DNA of 64,000 nt from CAZLYX01 sp964563885 (GTDB lineage Bacteria; Pseudomonadota; Gammaproteobacteria; Burkholderiales; Neisseriaceae), in NCBI GenBank assembly GCA_964563885.1, contig CAZLYX010000003.1, forward strand, positions 1-64,000, read 5' to 3'. A program made the position numbers and the translations under genes. Shown in pieces: positions 25,860-35,218 of the stretch; position 1 is the stretch's first letter; each line of letters opens with the position of its first letter. Under the pieces are notes generated by a model. It saw only the letters and a program-made list of their open reading frames with translations, ran no database searches and was not told the DNA's origin.

Positions 25860-26672
25860 TTAGCTCGATCCCATTTCTTTTTCTACTGCATTGTGTATAT
25901 TTTCTGCTGCTTCGGTTACCAAAGCTTGTTCAGCATTACCATTATTCTCTTTCACTTCAGCAATATCTGGCGCCTCAGAAGCTGGTGCTGGTGCTGGTGC
26001 TGATGTATTAACCACTGTAGGCGCTTGTAATGGCAAGCGTGCCAAAATGGTGCTACTGGCACTCACTTTTTCACCAATGACCACATTGGCAACTGCGTCT
26101 AATGGTAAATAAACGTCTACACGCGAACCAAATCGAATAAACCCATAACGTCCACCACGATTCAACTGATCACCTTCATTCACGTAACACAAAATACGTC
26201 GCGCCACTAAACCAGCCACTTGCACAAAAGTGATTTCACGACCTGAGGCGGTGGTGGCCAATACAGCATTGCGCTCATTTTCTGTGCTGGCTTTTTCAAT
26301 TGCTGCATTCAAAAACTTACCAGCACTGTATTCAACTCGCGTTACTTTACCATCAATAGGTGAACGTTGAGAATGCACATTAAATACATTCATAAACACA
26401 CTTATTTTTAATGCTTCTATGCCGCGGTAAGGATCGATTGCTTTTTCTACCACTACAATCCTGCCATCCGCAGGTGTGAGTATGGCATCGTCTTCTTGTG
26501 GAATCGGGCGCGCAGGGTCGCGGAAAAATTGTAATGCAAATACTGTAAATACCCAAAATGGAAGCGACCACCAACCCACCCACACGCTAAACAATATACT
26601 TAATGCCAACCCAATCAAAATAAACGGCCAGCCTTCGCGTGCAATAATAGGATGCGGATAGAAGCTCAACAT
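25860..26672 (-). CDS. psd: Phosphatidylserine decarboxylase proenzyme
   Basis: Makes phosphatidylethanolamine from phosphatidylserine at the inner membrane. The N-terminus has two hydrophobic segments (WPFILIGLALSILFSVWVGW and following). The chain is self-cleaved at the serine in RFGSRVDVYLP (about residue 183), creating the pyruvoyl group. This is the short class-B type. After the catalytic core there is an Ala/Pro/Glu-rich tail of about 55 residues that is not part of the enzyme fold. The length is 270. The gene stands alone. Confidence 0.93.
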   Translation of the reverse strand: MLSFYPHPIIAREGWPFILIGLALSILFSVWVGWWSLPFWVFTVFALQFFRDPARPIPQEDDAILTPADGRIVVVEKAIDPYRGIEALKISVFMNVFNVHSQRSPIDGKVTRVEYSAGKFLNAAIEKASTENERNAVLATTASGREITFVQVAGLVARRILCYVNEGDQLNRGGRYGFIRFGSRVDVYLPLDAVANVVIGEKVSASSTILARLPLQAPTVVNTSAPAPAPASEAPDIAEVKENNGNAEQALVTEAAENIHNAVEKEMGSS

Positions 26673-26802
26673 AATGTGTCCTTGTGATTAATAGATTTGA
26701 TACAAATGAATAACGCGATTATAGCTGATAACCATGCACACACACAAAAAGCTGCTCTACAGCCATCATTCAAGCAGCTTCATTATAATTCAGGTGAGGT
26801 AA

Positions 26803-27132
26803 TCACACATCTTCTACAACACCTGCCATTTTGGCATTTTTTTTAAGCTCTGCAACAGCATCATCACGCAATTGTGCGCTGGCATACATGCTGCTTGAGC
26901 CGATAATTAGGCCATTAACTGCTTTTAAATTAAAATAAAATTTACCAGAAATATTTTCTTTCAGTTCATAACGCTCATTTACATCGGCATTTTTTCGCAC
27001 AGATTCAATACCGTTTTGTGCTGAAGCCTTACTGGTATATTGCTCGCTGCGTAGAATGGTTTTCTGGTCTTCACTCATTAAGCCAAAATAAAACTGGCGC
27101 AGTTCATTTCTTTTCAATTCAAAGGTTGCCAT
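26803..27132 (-). CDS. DUF1508 (YegP-like) protein
   Basis: A 109-residue protein made of two tandem DUF1508 repeats: FYFGLMSEDQKTILRSEQYTS and FYFNLKAVNGLIIGSSSMYAS. Each repeat is a small beta-rich unit. AAGGAG lies six bases before the second of two adjacent ATGs, so I start at 27132. Members of this family are common and abundant but have no established role. The strong AAAGGAG ribosome site is partly complementary to the sRNA seed (seven bases). Confidence 0.88.
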   Translation of the reverse strand: MATFELKRNELRQFYFGLMSEDQKTILRSEQYTSKASAQNGIESVRKNADVNERYELKENISGKFYFNLKAVNGLIIGSSSMYASAQLRDDAVAELKKNAKMAGVVEDV

Positions 27133-27246
27133 CATCCACTCCTTTTCAGGGTTTCTGCACCTTAAAATGAGGTGTATGTGAACTATAGAAACAAGTGCTG
27201 CTTGATGTCAATAAAATCAAATAGGTTTTCATTCATTCAACAAACT

Positions 27247-27280
27247 AAAAGGCTAGCTGAAATGCTTCAGCTAGCCTTTT
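27247..27280 (-). terminator. Terminator from a paired variant uptake sequence (AGGCTAGCTGAA)
   Basis: AGGCTAGCTGAA 27250-27261 and TTCAGCTAGCCT 27266-27277 with a 4-base loop, after the cobW-family gene. The seventh base of the uptake consensus is changed in both arms so that pairing stays perfect. Confidence 0.8.
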
Positions 27281-27311
27281 AAATTAAATAAACTCTATTC
27301 AAATTACTGGT

Positions 27312-28238
27312 TTATTCCAACGCTTCTTTCAGCTTTTGCTCAATTAAATCTGCATCAAATGATTGAGCAATTAACTCAAAGCGACTATCGCGCCGCCAAG
27401 CAACTTGATTTGCACCCCACTGCCCATCCACCCAATTGAGCCAAACCCAAGTACCCAACACCTGAAACACGCCTTTGGCACGCACTAAGCCTTCAGCCAT
27501 TTGCGGCAGATTATTAAAAAAGTGGGTGAGCCGTTCGCCATCAAAATCTTGCCCTGCTGCAAAAGTAAATCCTTGCGACTGAAAACCCATCGTATTATCT
27601 GGCAGGGTTTTCAAACGATAACGACTCTTTTCAACCACAGGAATATCAAGCCATTGAATATCAAGCTGCGCATTGCTAACCTCCACCACTTTAGCTTTGG
27701 GTGGAAACAGTTTTGCAGCTTGTTGACGAAACGTTATTAGCACCTCATCGCTGCATAAATCAATTTTACTCGCCACCAACACATCGCTCACACCAATTTG
27801 ATCTTTATATAACATTTGATTGGCAAAATCTGGGCTAATAAATTGGCGCGGGTCAACCACAGTAAATACCGCAGCGATTTCCAGCAATTCACCCAGCGGC
27901 GCAGCTTTTAATTCATCAATCACACTGGCGGCATGGGCTAAGCCACTTGCTTCAATCAACAAACGATCTGGTTTAGCATCGTGCAGCATTTTTTGCACCG
28001 TGCTGCTCATTTGTGGGCCGGCAACACAACACAAACAGCCACCCGAGATTTCGGCAACAGGAATGCCATTGTCACTTAACACCGCGCCATCAATGCCAAT
28101 TTCTCCAAATTCGTTGACAATAATGACCCATTTTTCAGCAGGATTTTTTTGTGCCATCAAGCTTTTTAAAGCGGTGGTTTTCCCCGTGCCTAAAAAGCCA
28201 GAAAACAAATGAACCTTGGTTTTTTCTACGACTGACAT
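27312..28238 (-). CDS. CobW/COG0523 GTP-dependent metallochaperone (ZigA-like)
   Basis: G3E-family P-loop GTPase, 308 residues. Walker A is GFLGTGKTT (14-22), the metal-binding CxCC motif is in GGCLCC (66-71), a SKIDL guanine motif lies near residue 159, and a CobW C-terminal domain follows. Proteins of this kind deliver zinc to client enzymes when zinc is scarce. Its start overlaps the end of zur by 13 bases, so the two are one operon under a Zur-type box. This context supports a zinc role over cobalt or nitrile hydratase roles. Confidence 0.9.
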   Translation of the reverse strand: MSVVEKTKVHLFSGFLGTGKTTALKSLMAQKNPAEKWVIIVNEFGEIGIDGAVLSDNGIPVAEISGGCLCCVAGPQMSSTVQKMLHDAKPDRLLIEASGLAHAASVIDELKAAPLGELLEIAAVFTVVDPRQFISPDFANQMLYKDQIGVSDVLVASKIDLCSDEVLITFRQQAAKLFPPKAKVVEVSNAQLDIQWLDIPVVEKSRYRLKTLPDNTMGFQSQGFTFAAGQDFDGERLTHFFNNLPQMAEGLVRAKGVFQVLGTWVWLNWVDGQWGANQVAWRRDSRFELIAQSFDADLIEQKLKEALE

Positions 28239-28705
28239 TTTTTACATATCCCTGTTAACACAACATGTTCTTCAGTGAGCTGAAAACCACTTTCAGCAAC
28301 ACCAGCACGCAATGCCGCCCATTCGTTGTTGAGCGTTTGTTCATCAACTGCGCCACATTCTGTACACACCAAAATAAACGCGCTGTGATCATATGGCGGC
28401 TGCACGCCTTGCTTGTGACAATGCACATTACAATCATGCTGTGCATGGCTACACAACACATAACCATTTACTGCTGCCACTTTATGCAACACACCCTGCT
28501 CCGCCCAAAAATCTAGCGCGCGATATGCTGTGGGTGGGGCCACCACGCCTTCGCTGGCCTGCTGCATTTGCGCCAACACTGCATAAGCTTTTATCACGCC
28601 GCTGTGTTGTTTTAAGATGATATCCAACACCTGTTCGCGCAACGCAGTCACTTGTGCGCCTTGAGCTGTGGTTTGAGCCAGAATCTTTTGCTTAATGTTT
28701 TGCAT
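28226..28705 (-). CDS. zur: Zinc uptake regulator, Fur family
   Basis: A 159-residue Fur-family repressor. The N-terminal winged helix includes APPTAYRALDFWAEQGVLHKV. The C-terminal dimerisation part has metal ligands typical of Zur: LCSHAQHDCNVHCHK, VCTECGAVDE and the final CKKC. With zinc bound, Zur blocks zinc uptake and chaperone genes. The cobW-family gene overlaps its end. A palindrome 29 bases upstream of the ATG (28734-28748) suggests autoregulation, and a near-identical one precedes znuCBA. Confidence 0.93.
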   Translation of the reverse strand: MQNIKQKILAQTTAQGAQVTALREQVLDIILKQHSGVIKAYAVLAQMQQASEGVVAPPTAYRALDFWAEQGVLHKVAAVNGYVLCSHAQHDCNVHCHKQGVQPPYDHSAFILVCTECGAVDEQTLNNEWAALRAGVAESGFQLTEEHVVLTGICKKCQS

Positions 28706-28733
28706 AAATGGTTTTCAAGTAGCCTATTTAAAT

Positions 28734-28748
28734 TGTTATTGTATAACG
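28734..28748 (-). promoter_or_regulatory. Putative Zur box upstream of zur
   Basis: TGTTATTGTATAACG, an almost perfect TGTTA-N5-TAACA palindrome, 29 bases before the zur ATG. It matches the box upstream of znuC (41496-41510) at 13 of 15 positions. Confidence 0.75.
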
Positions 28749-28770
28749 CTATTTAAACAGCTTTAATATA

Positions 28771-28832
28771 AAAAGGCTACCTGAAAGCATCGCTTCTATA
28801 AAAGCTGAAACCTTTCAGGTAGCCTTTTTTTG
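28771..28832 (-). terminator. Inverted uptake-sequence terminator after the SDR gene
   Basis: AGGCTACCTGAA 28774-28785 and TTCAGGTAGCCT 28814-28825; an AGC..GCT match lies in the loop. A-rich on the left and seven Ts on the right. Confidence 0.75.
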
Positions 28833-28897
28833 ATTTGGTTTAATGTTATCTATATATTCTATTGAGGAACATTTTCATGAGTGCCCCACTCAAATGA

Positions 28898-29725
28898 TTA
28901 CTTAAACCAAGCTTTGATTTTTTGGAATAATGAAATGCTTTGTTTCTCAAATCCAGCGATTGTTTGTTCTGGCTGTGCAGCTTCACGTGCAACGGGCAAT
29001 GCACCAAAACTTTGTGCTACTGGCATGATTTCGATGGCATTTATATTGATATGTTTGGGGCGCTGATACAACCACAACGCAGTTTCGGCAATATCTTGTG
29101 GTCGAATAAATGCTACATTTTCATAGAGTTTGGCCACACGTTCATCGTCACCTTTAAAGCGTACATTGGAAAACTCAGTGTCTCCGCATAAACCTGGCTC
29201 GATATTGCTGACGCGGATGCCTGTACCAGCAAGATCGGCACGTAAATTTAAACTAAACTGGCGCACATACGCTTTGGTGGCACCATAAACATTACCACCT
29301 GGATAAGGGTAAGTACCTGCAATAGAGCCCATATTCATAATATAGCCTTGCTTGCGTTCCACCATTTTTGGCAGTATTTGCCGAGTCAGATACGTAAGCC
29401 CAATGATATTGGTGTGAATCATGGTTTCCCAATCATCAAAATTGGCTTCGGCAGCAGCATCTAAACCAAGTGCTAAGCCGCCATTGTTGATTAAACAATC
29501 AACTTCTTGAAAATGCTCAGGGATATTTTGCAATGCTTGTTTTATGCTATCTGTTTGGCTTAAGTCCATTTCGAGAGATAAAAAACGCTCCCCAAGCTCA
29601 GCCTGTAAGGCTTCAAGCTTGTCTATGCGACGGGCAGCGCCAATCACAGAATAGCCAGCTTCTATAAAACTGCGACACATTGCCTCGCCAAAACCAGCCG
29701 ACGCGCCAGTAATCAAAATTGCCAT
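28898..29725 (-). CDS. Short-chain dehydrogenase (YdfG-like)
   Basis: Classical NADP-dependent SDR of 275 residues. The cofactor motif GASAGFG is at 7-13, NNGG at about 84-87, and the catalytic YGATK follows a serine in MGSIAGTYPYPGG. It most resembles YdfG-type 3-hydroxy acid/serine dehydrogenases. A C-terminal extension of about 35 residues (ending FQKIKAWFK) is unusual for YdfG, which is near 250 residues, and could be a membrane or protein contact. The exact substrate is unknown. Confidence 0.85.
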   Translation of the reverse strand: MAILITGASAGFGEAMCRSFIEAGYSVIGAARRIDKLEALQAELGERFLSLEMDLSQTDSIKQALQNIPEHFQEVDCLINNGGLALGLDAAAEANFDDWETMIHTNIIGLTYLTRQILPKMVERKQGYIMNMGSIAGTYPYPGGNVYGATKAYVRQFSLNLRADLAGTGIRVSNIEPGLCGDTEFSNVRFKGDDERVAKLYENVAFIRPQDIAETALWLYQRPKHININAIEIMPVAQSFGALPVAREAAQPEQTIAGFEKQSISLFQKIKAWFK

Positions 29726-29814
29726 TTTTGTCCTTCCACTTTTTCATGAACCAAGATTTGGGTTATTATACGCAATGATTTAAGATTTAACACAACCACG
29801 AAAAGGAATAATCT

Positions 29815-30291
29815 ATGAAAATTAAAACCACTTTAGCCATTATGATCTCAGCAGCAGCATTGTCATTAGCAGCCTGTGGCAGCACCGCAGAAGAACTTAA
29901 AGGCCCAAATTCTGAAGCGCGAACTACCGCTTTTAAATCGATGATGCCAAACTTCAGCACAATGGGCAAAATGGTAAAAGGCGAAGAAACCTATGATGCA
30001 GAAAAATTCAAAACTGCTGCCGCTGAATTCTCGGTAGAGAGTAAAGAACCGTTCAATCATTTTGAGCGCGATGCAGTTGACTCAAAAGGTGCCCATCAAG
30101 ATGGTGATGCACTGCCAGCCGTTTGGGAAAAACCTGAAGAAGCACGAGCAACAGCAGAAAAATTTCACGCTGCCGTGGAAAACCTAAATGCTAAAGCACA
30201 AGCAGGTAACCTAGAAGAAATAAAAGTGGCTTATGGTGAAGTTGGGGCAAGCTGCAAAGCTTGTCATGACACCTTCCGCAAGCCAAAATAA
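29815..30291 (+). CDS. Cytochrome c' lipoprotein (CycP-like)
   Basis: A 158-residue class II cytochrome c. A lipoprotein signal with lipobox LAAC (Cys21) anchors it to a membrane in the periplasm. The helical core is followed by the C-terminal haem site CKACH (147-151) near the end, as usual for cytochrome c'. These proteins bind nitric oxide and protect against nitrosative stress; the meningococcal CycP has the same lipoprotein design. AAAGGAA precedes the ATG. The gene is monocistronic with its own terminator. Confidence 0.92.
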   Translation: MKIKTTLAIMISAAALSLAACGSTAEELKGPNSEARTTAFKSMMPNFSTMGKMVKGEETYDAEKFKTAAAEFSVESKEPFNHFERDAVDSKGAHQDGDALPAVWEKPEEARATAEKFHAAVENLNAKAQAGNLEEIKVAYGEVGASCKACHDTFRKPK

Positions 30292-30308
30292 TGTAGTTAA
30301 TTAAATAG

Positions 30309-30347
30309 CAAAGGCTACCTGAATACTGTTCAGGTAGCCTTTTTTTA
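30309..30347 (+). terminator. Inverted uptake-sequence terminator after the cytochrome c' gene
   Basis: AGGCTACCTGAA 30312-30323 and TTCAGGTAGCCT 30329-30340 with a tight 5-base loop and seven Ts. It also serves the convergent folE2. Confidence 0.85.
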
Positions 30348-30357
30348 AACTTAAACT

Positions 30358-31131
30358 TTAAGGATAGGCAATCACAGCATAAGCTGAATGATTGTGAATA
30401 GACTCAAAGTTTTCGCTTTCTACTTGAAATGAGTCAACACGTTTATCGTTGCGCAAAGCAACGGCGACATCGCGCACCATGTCTTCAACAAACTTTGGAT
30501 TTTCATAAGCTTGCTCGGTAACAAATTTTTCATCAGGACGCTTTAACAAGCCATAAAGCTGGCAACTGGCCAGAGCTTCCACACAATCAATCACTTCTTC
30601 AATACCCACTTCTTCATGCGAGGTTAAAGTGACCGTTACGTGTGATCGCTGGTTATGTGCACCATATTTTGAAATTTCTTTGGAGCACGGACACAGGCTG
30701 GTCACGGGCGTGAGCACTTTTAAAGTATGGACATAATCGCCATTACTGATTTCACCACTTAAAGTGACGTCATAATCCAATAAAGATTGAATACCCGAAA
30801 CCGGCGCAGTTTTACGCCGGAAAAATGGAAACGTCACACTCAGCTTGCCAGAATGAGAATCTAACAACTGCACCATTTCTTCGGTTAAACTTTGCATGCG
30901 TTCAAAGCTTAAGGCTTCAGTTTGGCTTTCCATTAGCGCGACAAAGCGAGACATATGGGTGCCTTTTTGATTAGCTGGCAAAAATACTGTCATGGTAAGT
31001 AAACCCACTGTACTTTGCTCTCCTTCCGCCGTTTTCAGGCGAATAGGAAACCGTAAGTCTTTGATGCCAACTTGATTAATCGGCACATTGCGTAAATCAG
31101 GGGTCGATTGCACATCGGCAATAGCGTTCAT
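30358..31131 (-). CDS. folE2: GTP cyclohydrolase FolE2 (type IB)
   Basis: First step of folate synthesis: GTP to dihydroneopterin triphosphate. Type IB enzymes share no overall sequence similarity with FolE and can use metals other than zinc. The catalytic cysteine region is SLCPCSKEISKYGAHNQRSHV (about 145-165), with LTSHEEVGIEEVID beyond. At 257 residues it is normal. In many bacteria folE2 is Zur-regulated, but I see no Zur-type box in its upstream region; the zinc link here is only by general knowledge. Confidence 0.94.
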   Translation of the reverse strand: MNAIADVQSTPDLRNVPINQVGIKDLRFPIRLKTAEGEQSTVGLLTMTVFLPANQKGTHMSRFVALMESQTEALSFERMQSLTEEMVQLLDSHSGKLSVTFPFFRRKTAPVSGIQSLLDYDVTLSGEISNGDYVHTLKVLTPVTSLCPCSKEISKYGAHNQRSHVTVTLTSHEEVGIEEVIDCVEALASCQLYGLLKRPDEKFVTEQAYENPKFVEDMVRDVAVALRNDKRVDSFQVESENFESIHNHSAYAVIAYP

Positions 31132-31390
31132 GCGCTTTTTTTCCTTATTAGGTTCGGGATTCTTACTCCCGCTTATGTGTGTGCGTCTACCGAAAAATCA
31201 AGCTACTGATTCTACGTCGACTGTTAGCAAGTATATAGATGGTGCCATGATACGGCAATTAGATGGGTATTGATTATGACTATGTTTTAATAGTTAAGCT
31301 GCTGAAAGCATAATTTATCTTCAGCCAGCCTGATTGTATGGCTGATAATGTGTAAAATATAAACCATCTATTTATTGCTAGGAGCTCACT

Positions 31391-32557
31391 ATGAAATACC
31401 GTTTCGCTACTGAAGCCATTCACACCAGCTATAACCCTGATGAACATAATCGTGCGCTCATGCCACCTATTTATCAAAACAGCATGTTTGCTCTACATGA
31501 AATTGGTGAGTCAGTACCACATAAATATTCGCGCTTAAGTAATCCTACCCGCAAAATATTGGAAGACACCATCGCAGCGCTAGAGCATGGTAGCCATGGT
31601 TTTGCGTTTGCCAGCGGTATGGCGGGTGTCGATTGTATATTTCGTACTTTTTTACGTCCTGGCGACACCATTGTAGCGGTTGGCGATATTTATGGCGGCT
31701 CTTATAATTTGCTCACCGAAGTATATGAACGTTGGGGAGTTAAGGTAATATTTGCTGATTTAACGCTACCTGAAAACTTTGATCGCATCTTAGCTGAACA
31801 TAATGTCAGCATATTGTGGCTAGAAACACCAAGCAATCCACTGTTGCGTTTGGTTGATGTGCCGCTTTTGGCAGCGAAAGCCAAAGCACATGGCGCACTA
31901 GTAGGCATGGACAATACTTTTGCTACGCCTTACCTGCAAAATCCACTTGATATGGGTTGTGATATTGTGTTTCATTCGGCCACTAAATATTTATGTGGCC
32001 ACTCTGATGTTTTGATGGGTGTGGTGGCAGTGAAAGACGCAAATTTGGCTAGCCCCCTGCATAATATGATGGTAAACACGGGCGGTGTGGCAGGCCCTAT
32101 GGATTGCGCTTTAGTGCTGCGCGGCATTAAAACATTAGCCATGCGCATGCAACATCATTGCCATAATGCCATACAAATAGCAACACGCTTAGAAGCACAT
32201 CCAGCAGTGGAAAAAGTTTTCTACCCAGGCTTAGTAAGCCACGAACATCACGAGCTGGCAAAACAGCAGATGCGGGAATTTGGCGGCGTGGTATCGATTT
32301 ATTTAAAAAAAGACACCAAAGAAGCGGCCAACAGCGTGATTAAAAACATGAAGCTGGTGAGAATGGCTTCTAGTTTAGGTGGTGTAGAAAGCTTGGTTAA
32401 CCACAGTTACAGCCAATCTCACAGTGGCATGCCGCCAGAATTGAAGGAATCACTTGGCATCCGTATGGGCTTATTACGTTTTTCAATTGGCGTGGAAGAC
32501 GTAGAAGACATTTGGACAGATATTGCCGCTGCATTGGACACTACGTTATCTAGCTAA
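31391..32557 (+). CDS. Cystathionine gamma-synthase / beta-lyase family enzyme
   Basis: PLP-dependent trans-sulfuration enzyme (MetB/MetC family), 388 residues. The PLP lysine is in HSATKYLCGHSDVLMG (about residue 200), and KYSRLSNPTRKILED and ASGMAGVD are typical N-terminal elements. It works in methionine synthesis via cystathionine. MetB, MetC and gamma-lyases are too similar to separate safely by eye. GGAG precedes the ATG. Confidence 0.9.
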   Translation: MKYRFATEAIHTSYNPDEHNRALMPPIYQNSMFALHEIGESVPHKYSRLSNPTRKILEDTIAALEHGSHGFAFASGMAGVDCIFRTFLRPGDTIVAVGDIYGGSYNLLTEVYERWGVKVIFADLTLPENFDRILAEHNVSILWLETPSNPLLRLVDVPLLAAKAKAHGALVGMDNTFATPYLQNPLDMGCDIVFHSATKYLCGHSDVLMGVVAVKDANLASPLHNMMVNTGGVAGPMDCALVLRGIKTLAMRMQHHCHNAIQIATRLEAHPAVEKVFYPGLVSHEHHELAKQQMREFGGVVSIYLKKDTKEAANSVIKNMKLVRMASSLGGVESLVNHSYSQSHSGMPPELKESLGIRMGLLRFSIGVEDVEDIWTDIAAALDTTLSS

Positions 32558-32573
32558 TATCTAGTTCATATAA

Positions 32574-32632
32574 GTAAAGGCTACCTGAAACAAGACTTCG
32601 ATGAAGTTAATATGTTTCAGGTAGCCTTTTTA
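32574..32632 (+). terminator. Inverted uptake-sequence terminator after the trans-sulfuration gene
   Basis: AGGCTACCTGAA 32578-32589 and TTCAGGTAGCCT 32616-32627; inner ACTTC/GAAGT extends the stem. Confidence 0.8.
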
Positions 32633-32659
32633 TCGTCTTAACTGATAGCAGATAAACGC

Positions 32660-33310
32660 TTATTTCTTGGTGCTTTTTTTGTTTGGCTTAGACTTTGCAG
32701 CGGCTTTAGGTGCAGGGCAAGCTTGCAAACGTGTTTGCTGCACTGCTGGATCGGCGCTGTAAGGATACAGCATTGATTGTGCTTGGCCAGAATAGGCCAC
32801 ATGCGCAGTTTGACCAATCGAATTGGTTTTACCATGCACCCAATAAGGCTTGGCGCCACATACTGCAATCGAATAAGGTATACCCACTAGCAATTGTTGT
32901 TGTGGATTACTCAACGTCACCCAACCCCCTTCCATACCTTCGCCCACACGTGGCACCAACACCCAACCCTGTTCTGGCACAGCTTGTTCAAATGCAAACA
33001 GTGGTGTCATGCCACGCTCATCAGTGATGCCGTGATAAGTGTTTTTAACATTAGCAAAAGGCAACTTGCCAGCAGCATGGCTAATAGCAAATGGCGTATT
33101 AACAGCGGGGCGGTTGGTATTTGGTTGCAACAATACAAAACGGTAACCTATACTGCCCTTACCAACGGTTTTGGCACCAGCAACATCTTTCACAAAAACA
33201 AAAGGCGGCAATGGCTGCTCAGCTTGGGCGGTGGGTTGCGGTTCTGTTTTCGCAGTAGAACAGGCAGCTAATAGACACACAGCGGTTAAGCTTGTGATTT
33301 TTTTAATCAT
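32660..33310 (-). CDS. Hypothetical lipoprotein with a basic tail
   Basis: A 216-residue protein with a lipoprotein signal (MIKKITSLTAVCLLAAC, Cys17). A proline/glutamine-rich stretch is followed by a compact middle part (GYRFVLLQPNTNRPAVNTPFA; GITDERGMTPLFAF) that resembles peptide-carrier/transglutaminase-accessory folds only vaguely. The C-terminus is strongly basic and lysine-rich (KSKPNKKSTKK), an arrangement that could bind nucleic acid or anionic envelope polymers. I do not recognise the family. The only two cysteines of the mature part lie near the end (AVCGAK; LQACPAPK) and may form a disulfide. Confidence 0.7.
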   Translation of the reverse strand: MIKKITSLTAVCLLAACSTAKTEPQPTAQAEQPLPPFVFVKDVAGAKTVGKGSIGYRFVLLQPNTNRPAVNTPFAISHAAGKLPFANVKNTYHGITDERGMTPLFAFEQAVPEQGWVLVPRVGEGMEGGWVTLSNPQQQLLVGIPYSIAVCGAKPYWVHGKTNSIGQTAHVAYSGQAQSMLYPYSADPAVQQTRLQACPAPKAAAKSKPNKKSTKK

Positions 33311-33400
33311 GGTGATTTCTCCAGTGGTTTATCTAGAGCTGTTATTATAACGCCAACCAATCGAATAATGCCAACTTCATTTTAATCATTGCCAAGATTA

Positions 33401-33442
33401 ATATTCAGGTAGCCTTTGTATCAATAAAGGCTACCTGAAAGC
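33401..33442 (-). terminator. Inverted uptake-sequence terminator after ubiD
   Basis: TTCAGGTAGCCT 33404-33415 and AGGCTACCTGAA 33428-33439, four bases beyond the ubiD stop, with a 12-base loop. Confidence 0.7.
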
Positions 33443-34921
33443 CTATAAGCCCAGCTCTTTCCACATTGAATCCACCTTTGCTGCAACAGCTGGATCACGT
33501 TCAATCACTCTACCCCACTCACGGTTGGTTTCGCCCGGCCATTTATTGGTGGCATCAAGACCCATTTTGCCGCCCAAACCACTGACTGGGCTAGCAAAGT
33601 CTAAATAATCAATTGGCGTATGGTCGATTAACACCGTATCACGCACAGGATCCATGCGCGTGGTAATTGCCCAAATCACCTCATTCCAATTACGGCAATC
33701 CACATCATCATCAACCACAATAATGAATTTGGTGTACATAAACTGGCGCAGGAAACTCCAACAACCCATCATGATGCGCTTGGCATGACCAGAATATTGT
33801 TTTTTAATACTCACCACTGCCATGCGATATGAACATCCTTCTGGCGGCAAATAAAAATCTACAATCTCTGGAAACTGCTTTTGCAACAACGGCACAAATA
33901 CTTCATTCAGCGCCACGCCCAATACTGCTGGTTCATCAGGCGGTTTGCCCGTGTAGGTACTGTGGTAAATAGCATTTTCACGCATGGTAATGCGCTCAAC
34001 CGTAAACACTGGAAAATAATCTTGCTCATTGTAATAGCCTGTGTGGTCTCCATACGGACCTTCAAGCGCTGTTTCATCAGGATGAATCACCCCTTCAAGC
34101 ACAATCTCTGCTCGCGCAGGCACTTGTAAATCATTGCCGATGCACTGCACCAGCTCTGTTCGCGAGCCACGCAACAAGCCTGCAAACTGATATTCACTCA
34201 AACTATCTGGCACCGGCGTTACCGCGCCAAGAATAGTTGCAGGGTCACATCCCAAGACCACAGCCACGGGATAAGGCACGCCTGGATGAGCTTTTTTATG
34301 CGCCAAAAAATCCAACGCACCGCCACGGTGTGCCAGCCAACGCATAATCAATTTATTTTTACTGAGTAATTGTTGACGATAAATGCCCAAATTTTGGCGT
34401 TTTTTATGTGGACCACGGGTAACAGTTAAGCCCCAAGTCACCAATGGCGCAATATCTTCTGGCCAACAATGCTGAATTGGAAATTGAGTTAAATCAACAT
34501 CATCACCTTCAATCACGATTTCTTGGCACGGTGCTTTTTTGACCACTTTGGGCGCCATACTCCAAATATCTTTTAACAAAGGCAGCTTACTAAAAGCATC
34601 TTTAATACCTTTAGGTGGTTCTGGTTCTTTTAAATATGCTAATGTTTTGCCGATTTCACGCAATTGCGAGACTTCATTAGCGCCCATACCCATAGCAACA
34701 CGCTCTGGCGTGCCAAACAAATTAGCCAATACGGAAAAATCATAGCGCGATCCATCAGCGCGAACCGCCTGTGTAAACAACAATGCTGGTCCTTCGGCAC
34801 GCAAGACTCGATCGGCAATTTCTGTCATTTCTAAATTAGGTGAAATGGGCATATCAATGCGTTTGAGTTTGCCAGTTTGTTCTAGCTGGCTGATAAAATC
34901 TCTTAAATCATGGTATTTCAT
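33443..34921 (-). CDS. ubiD: UbiD decarboxylase (ubiquinone synthesis)
   Basis: Prenylated-FMN-dependent 4-hydroxy-3-polyprenylbenzoate decarboxylase, which acts early in ubiquinone synthesis. At 492 residues it has the typical length. Recognisable segments are MKYHDLRDFISQLEQTGKLKR at the start, the ligand-binding region EGPYGDHTGYYNE with the conserved Glu/Arg/Glu set nearby (VERITMRENAIYHSTY), and the C-terminal IVVDDDVDCRNWNEVIWA. The partner flavin prenyltransferase UbiX is not in the window. Confidence 0.95.
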   Translation of the reverse strand: MKYHDLRDFISQLEQTGKLKRIDMPISPNLEMTEIADRVLRAEGPALLFTQAVRADGSRYDFSVLANLFGTPERVAMGMGANEVSQLREIGKTLAYLKEPEPPKGIKDAFSKLPLLKDIWSMAPKVVKKAPCQEIVIEGDDVDLTQFPIQHCWPEDIAPLVTWGLTVTRGPHKKRQNLGIYRQQLLSKNKLIMRWLAHRGGALDFLAHKKAHPGVPYPVAVVLGCDPATILGAVTPVPDSLSEYQFAGLLRGSRTELVQCIGNDLQVPARAEIVLEGVIHPDETALEGPYGDHTGYYNEQDYFPVFTVERITMRENAIYHSTYTGKPPDEPAVLGVALNEVFVPLLQKQFPEIVDFYLPPEGCSYRMAVVSIKKQYSGHAKRIMMGCWSFLRQFMYTKFIIVVDDDVDCRNWNEVIWAITTRMDPVRDTVLIDHTPIDYLDFASPVSGLGGKMGLDATNKWPGETNREWGRVIERDPAVAAKVDSMWKELGL

Positions 34922-35218
34922 AAGTTATTCTAGGGCTAAATAAGCCTTATTCCATAAGCTGAAAAGGAAAGTTGATTATATAAGCTTTCAGGTAGCCTTT
35001 GTGAATAAAGGCTACCTGAAATATGAAAACCGCCTGAATGCAAGATTCAAGCGGTTTTTATGTCAATCAGAGCGAATTAAGCTTGGCACTTTATGCCCAT
35101 TCAGTCACTACGCTCATCCTCACGCCATTAGGAATGCTGTAGTAAGAGCATTTCCCAAATGAATTACTGCTATCACAGCAAATCATCAACAGTTGAATAT
35201 TTATTAAAAGCGAGTTGC
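34922..35218. other. Intergenic region upstream of ubiD with two hairpins
   Basis: About 300 bases. It holds an inverted uptake-sequence pair and directly after it an AAACCGC..GCGGTTT hairpin (listed next). Otherwise nothing recognisable. The ubiD promoter should lie close to 34930-34980. Confidence 0.5.
34984..35062 (-). terminator. Double hairpin: uptake-sequence pair and AAACCGC stem
   Basis: TTCAGGTAGCCT 34987-34998 with AGGCTACCTGAA 35009-35020, then AAAACCGC...GCGGTTTTT at about 35025-35060. The two stacked terminators lie between the small membrane-protein genes and ubiD, all reading left, so they insulate ubiD. Confidence 0.65.

Noticed and set aside
31132..31260. Zur box upstream of folE2
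   Set aside because: folE2 is often zinc-regulated, but no TGTTA-N5-TAACA-like palindrome is present there.
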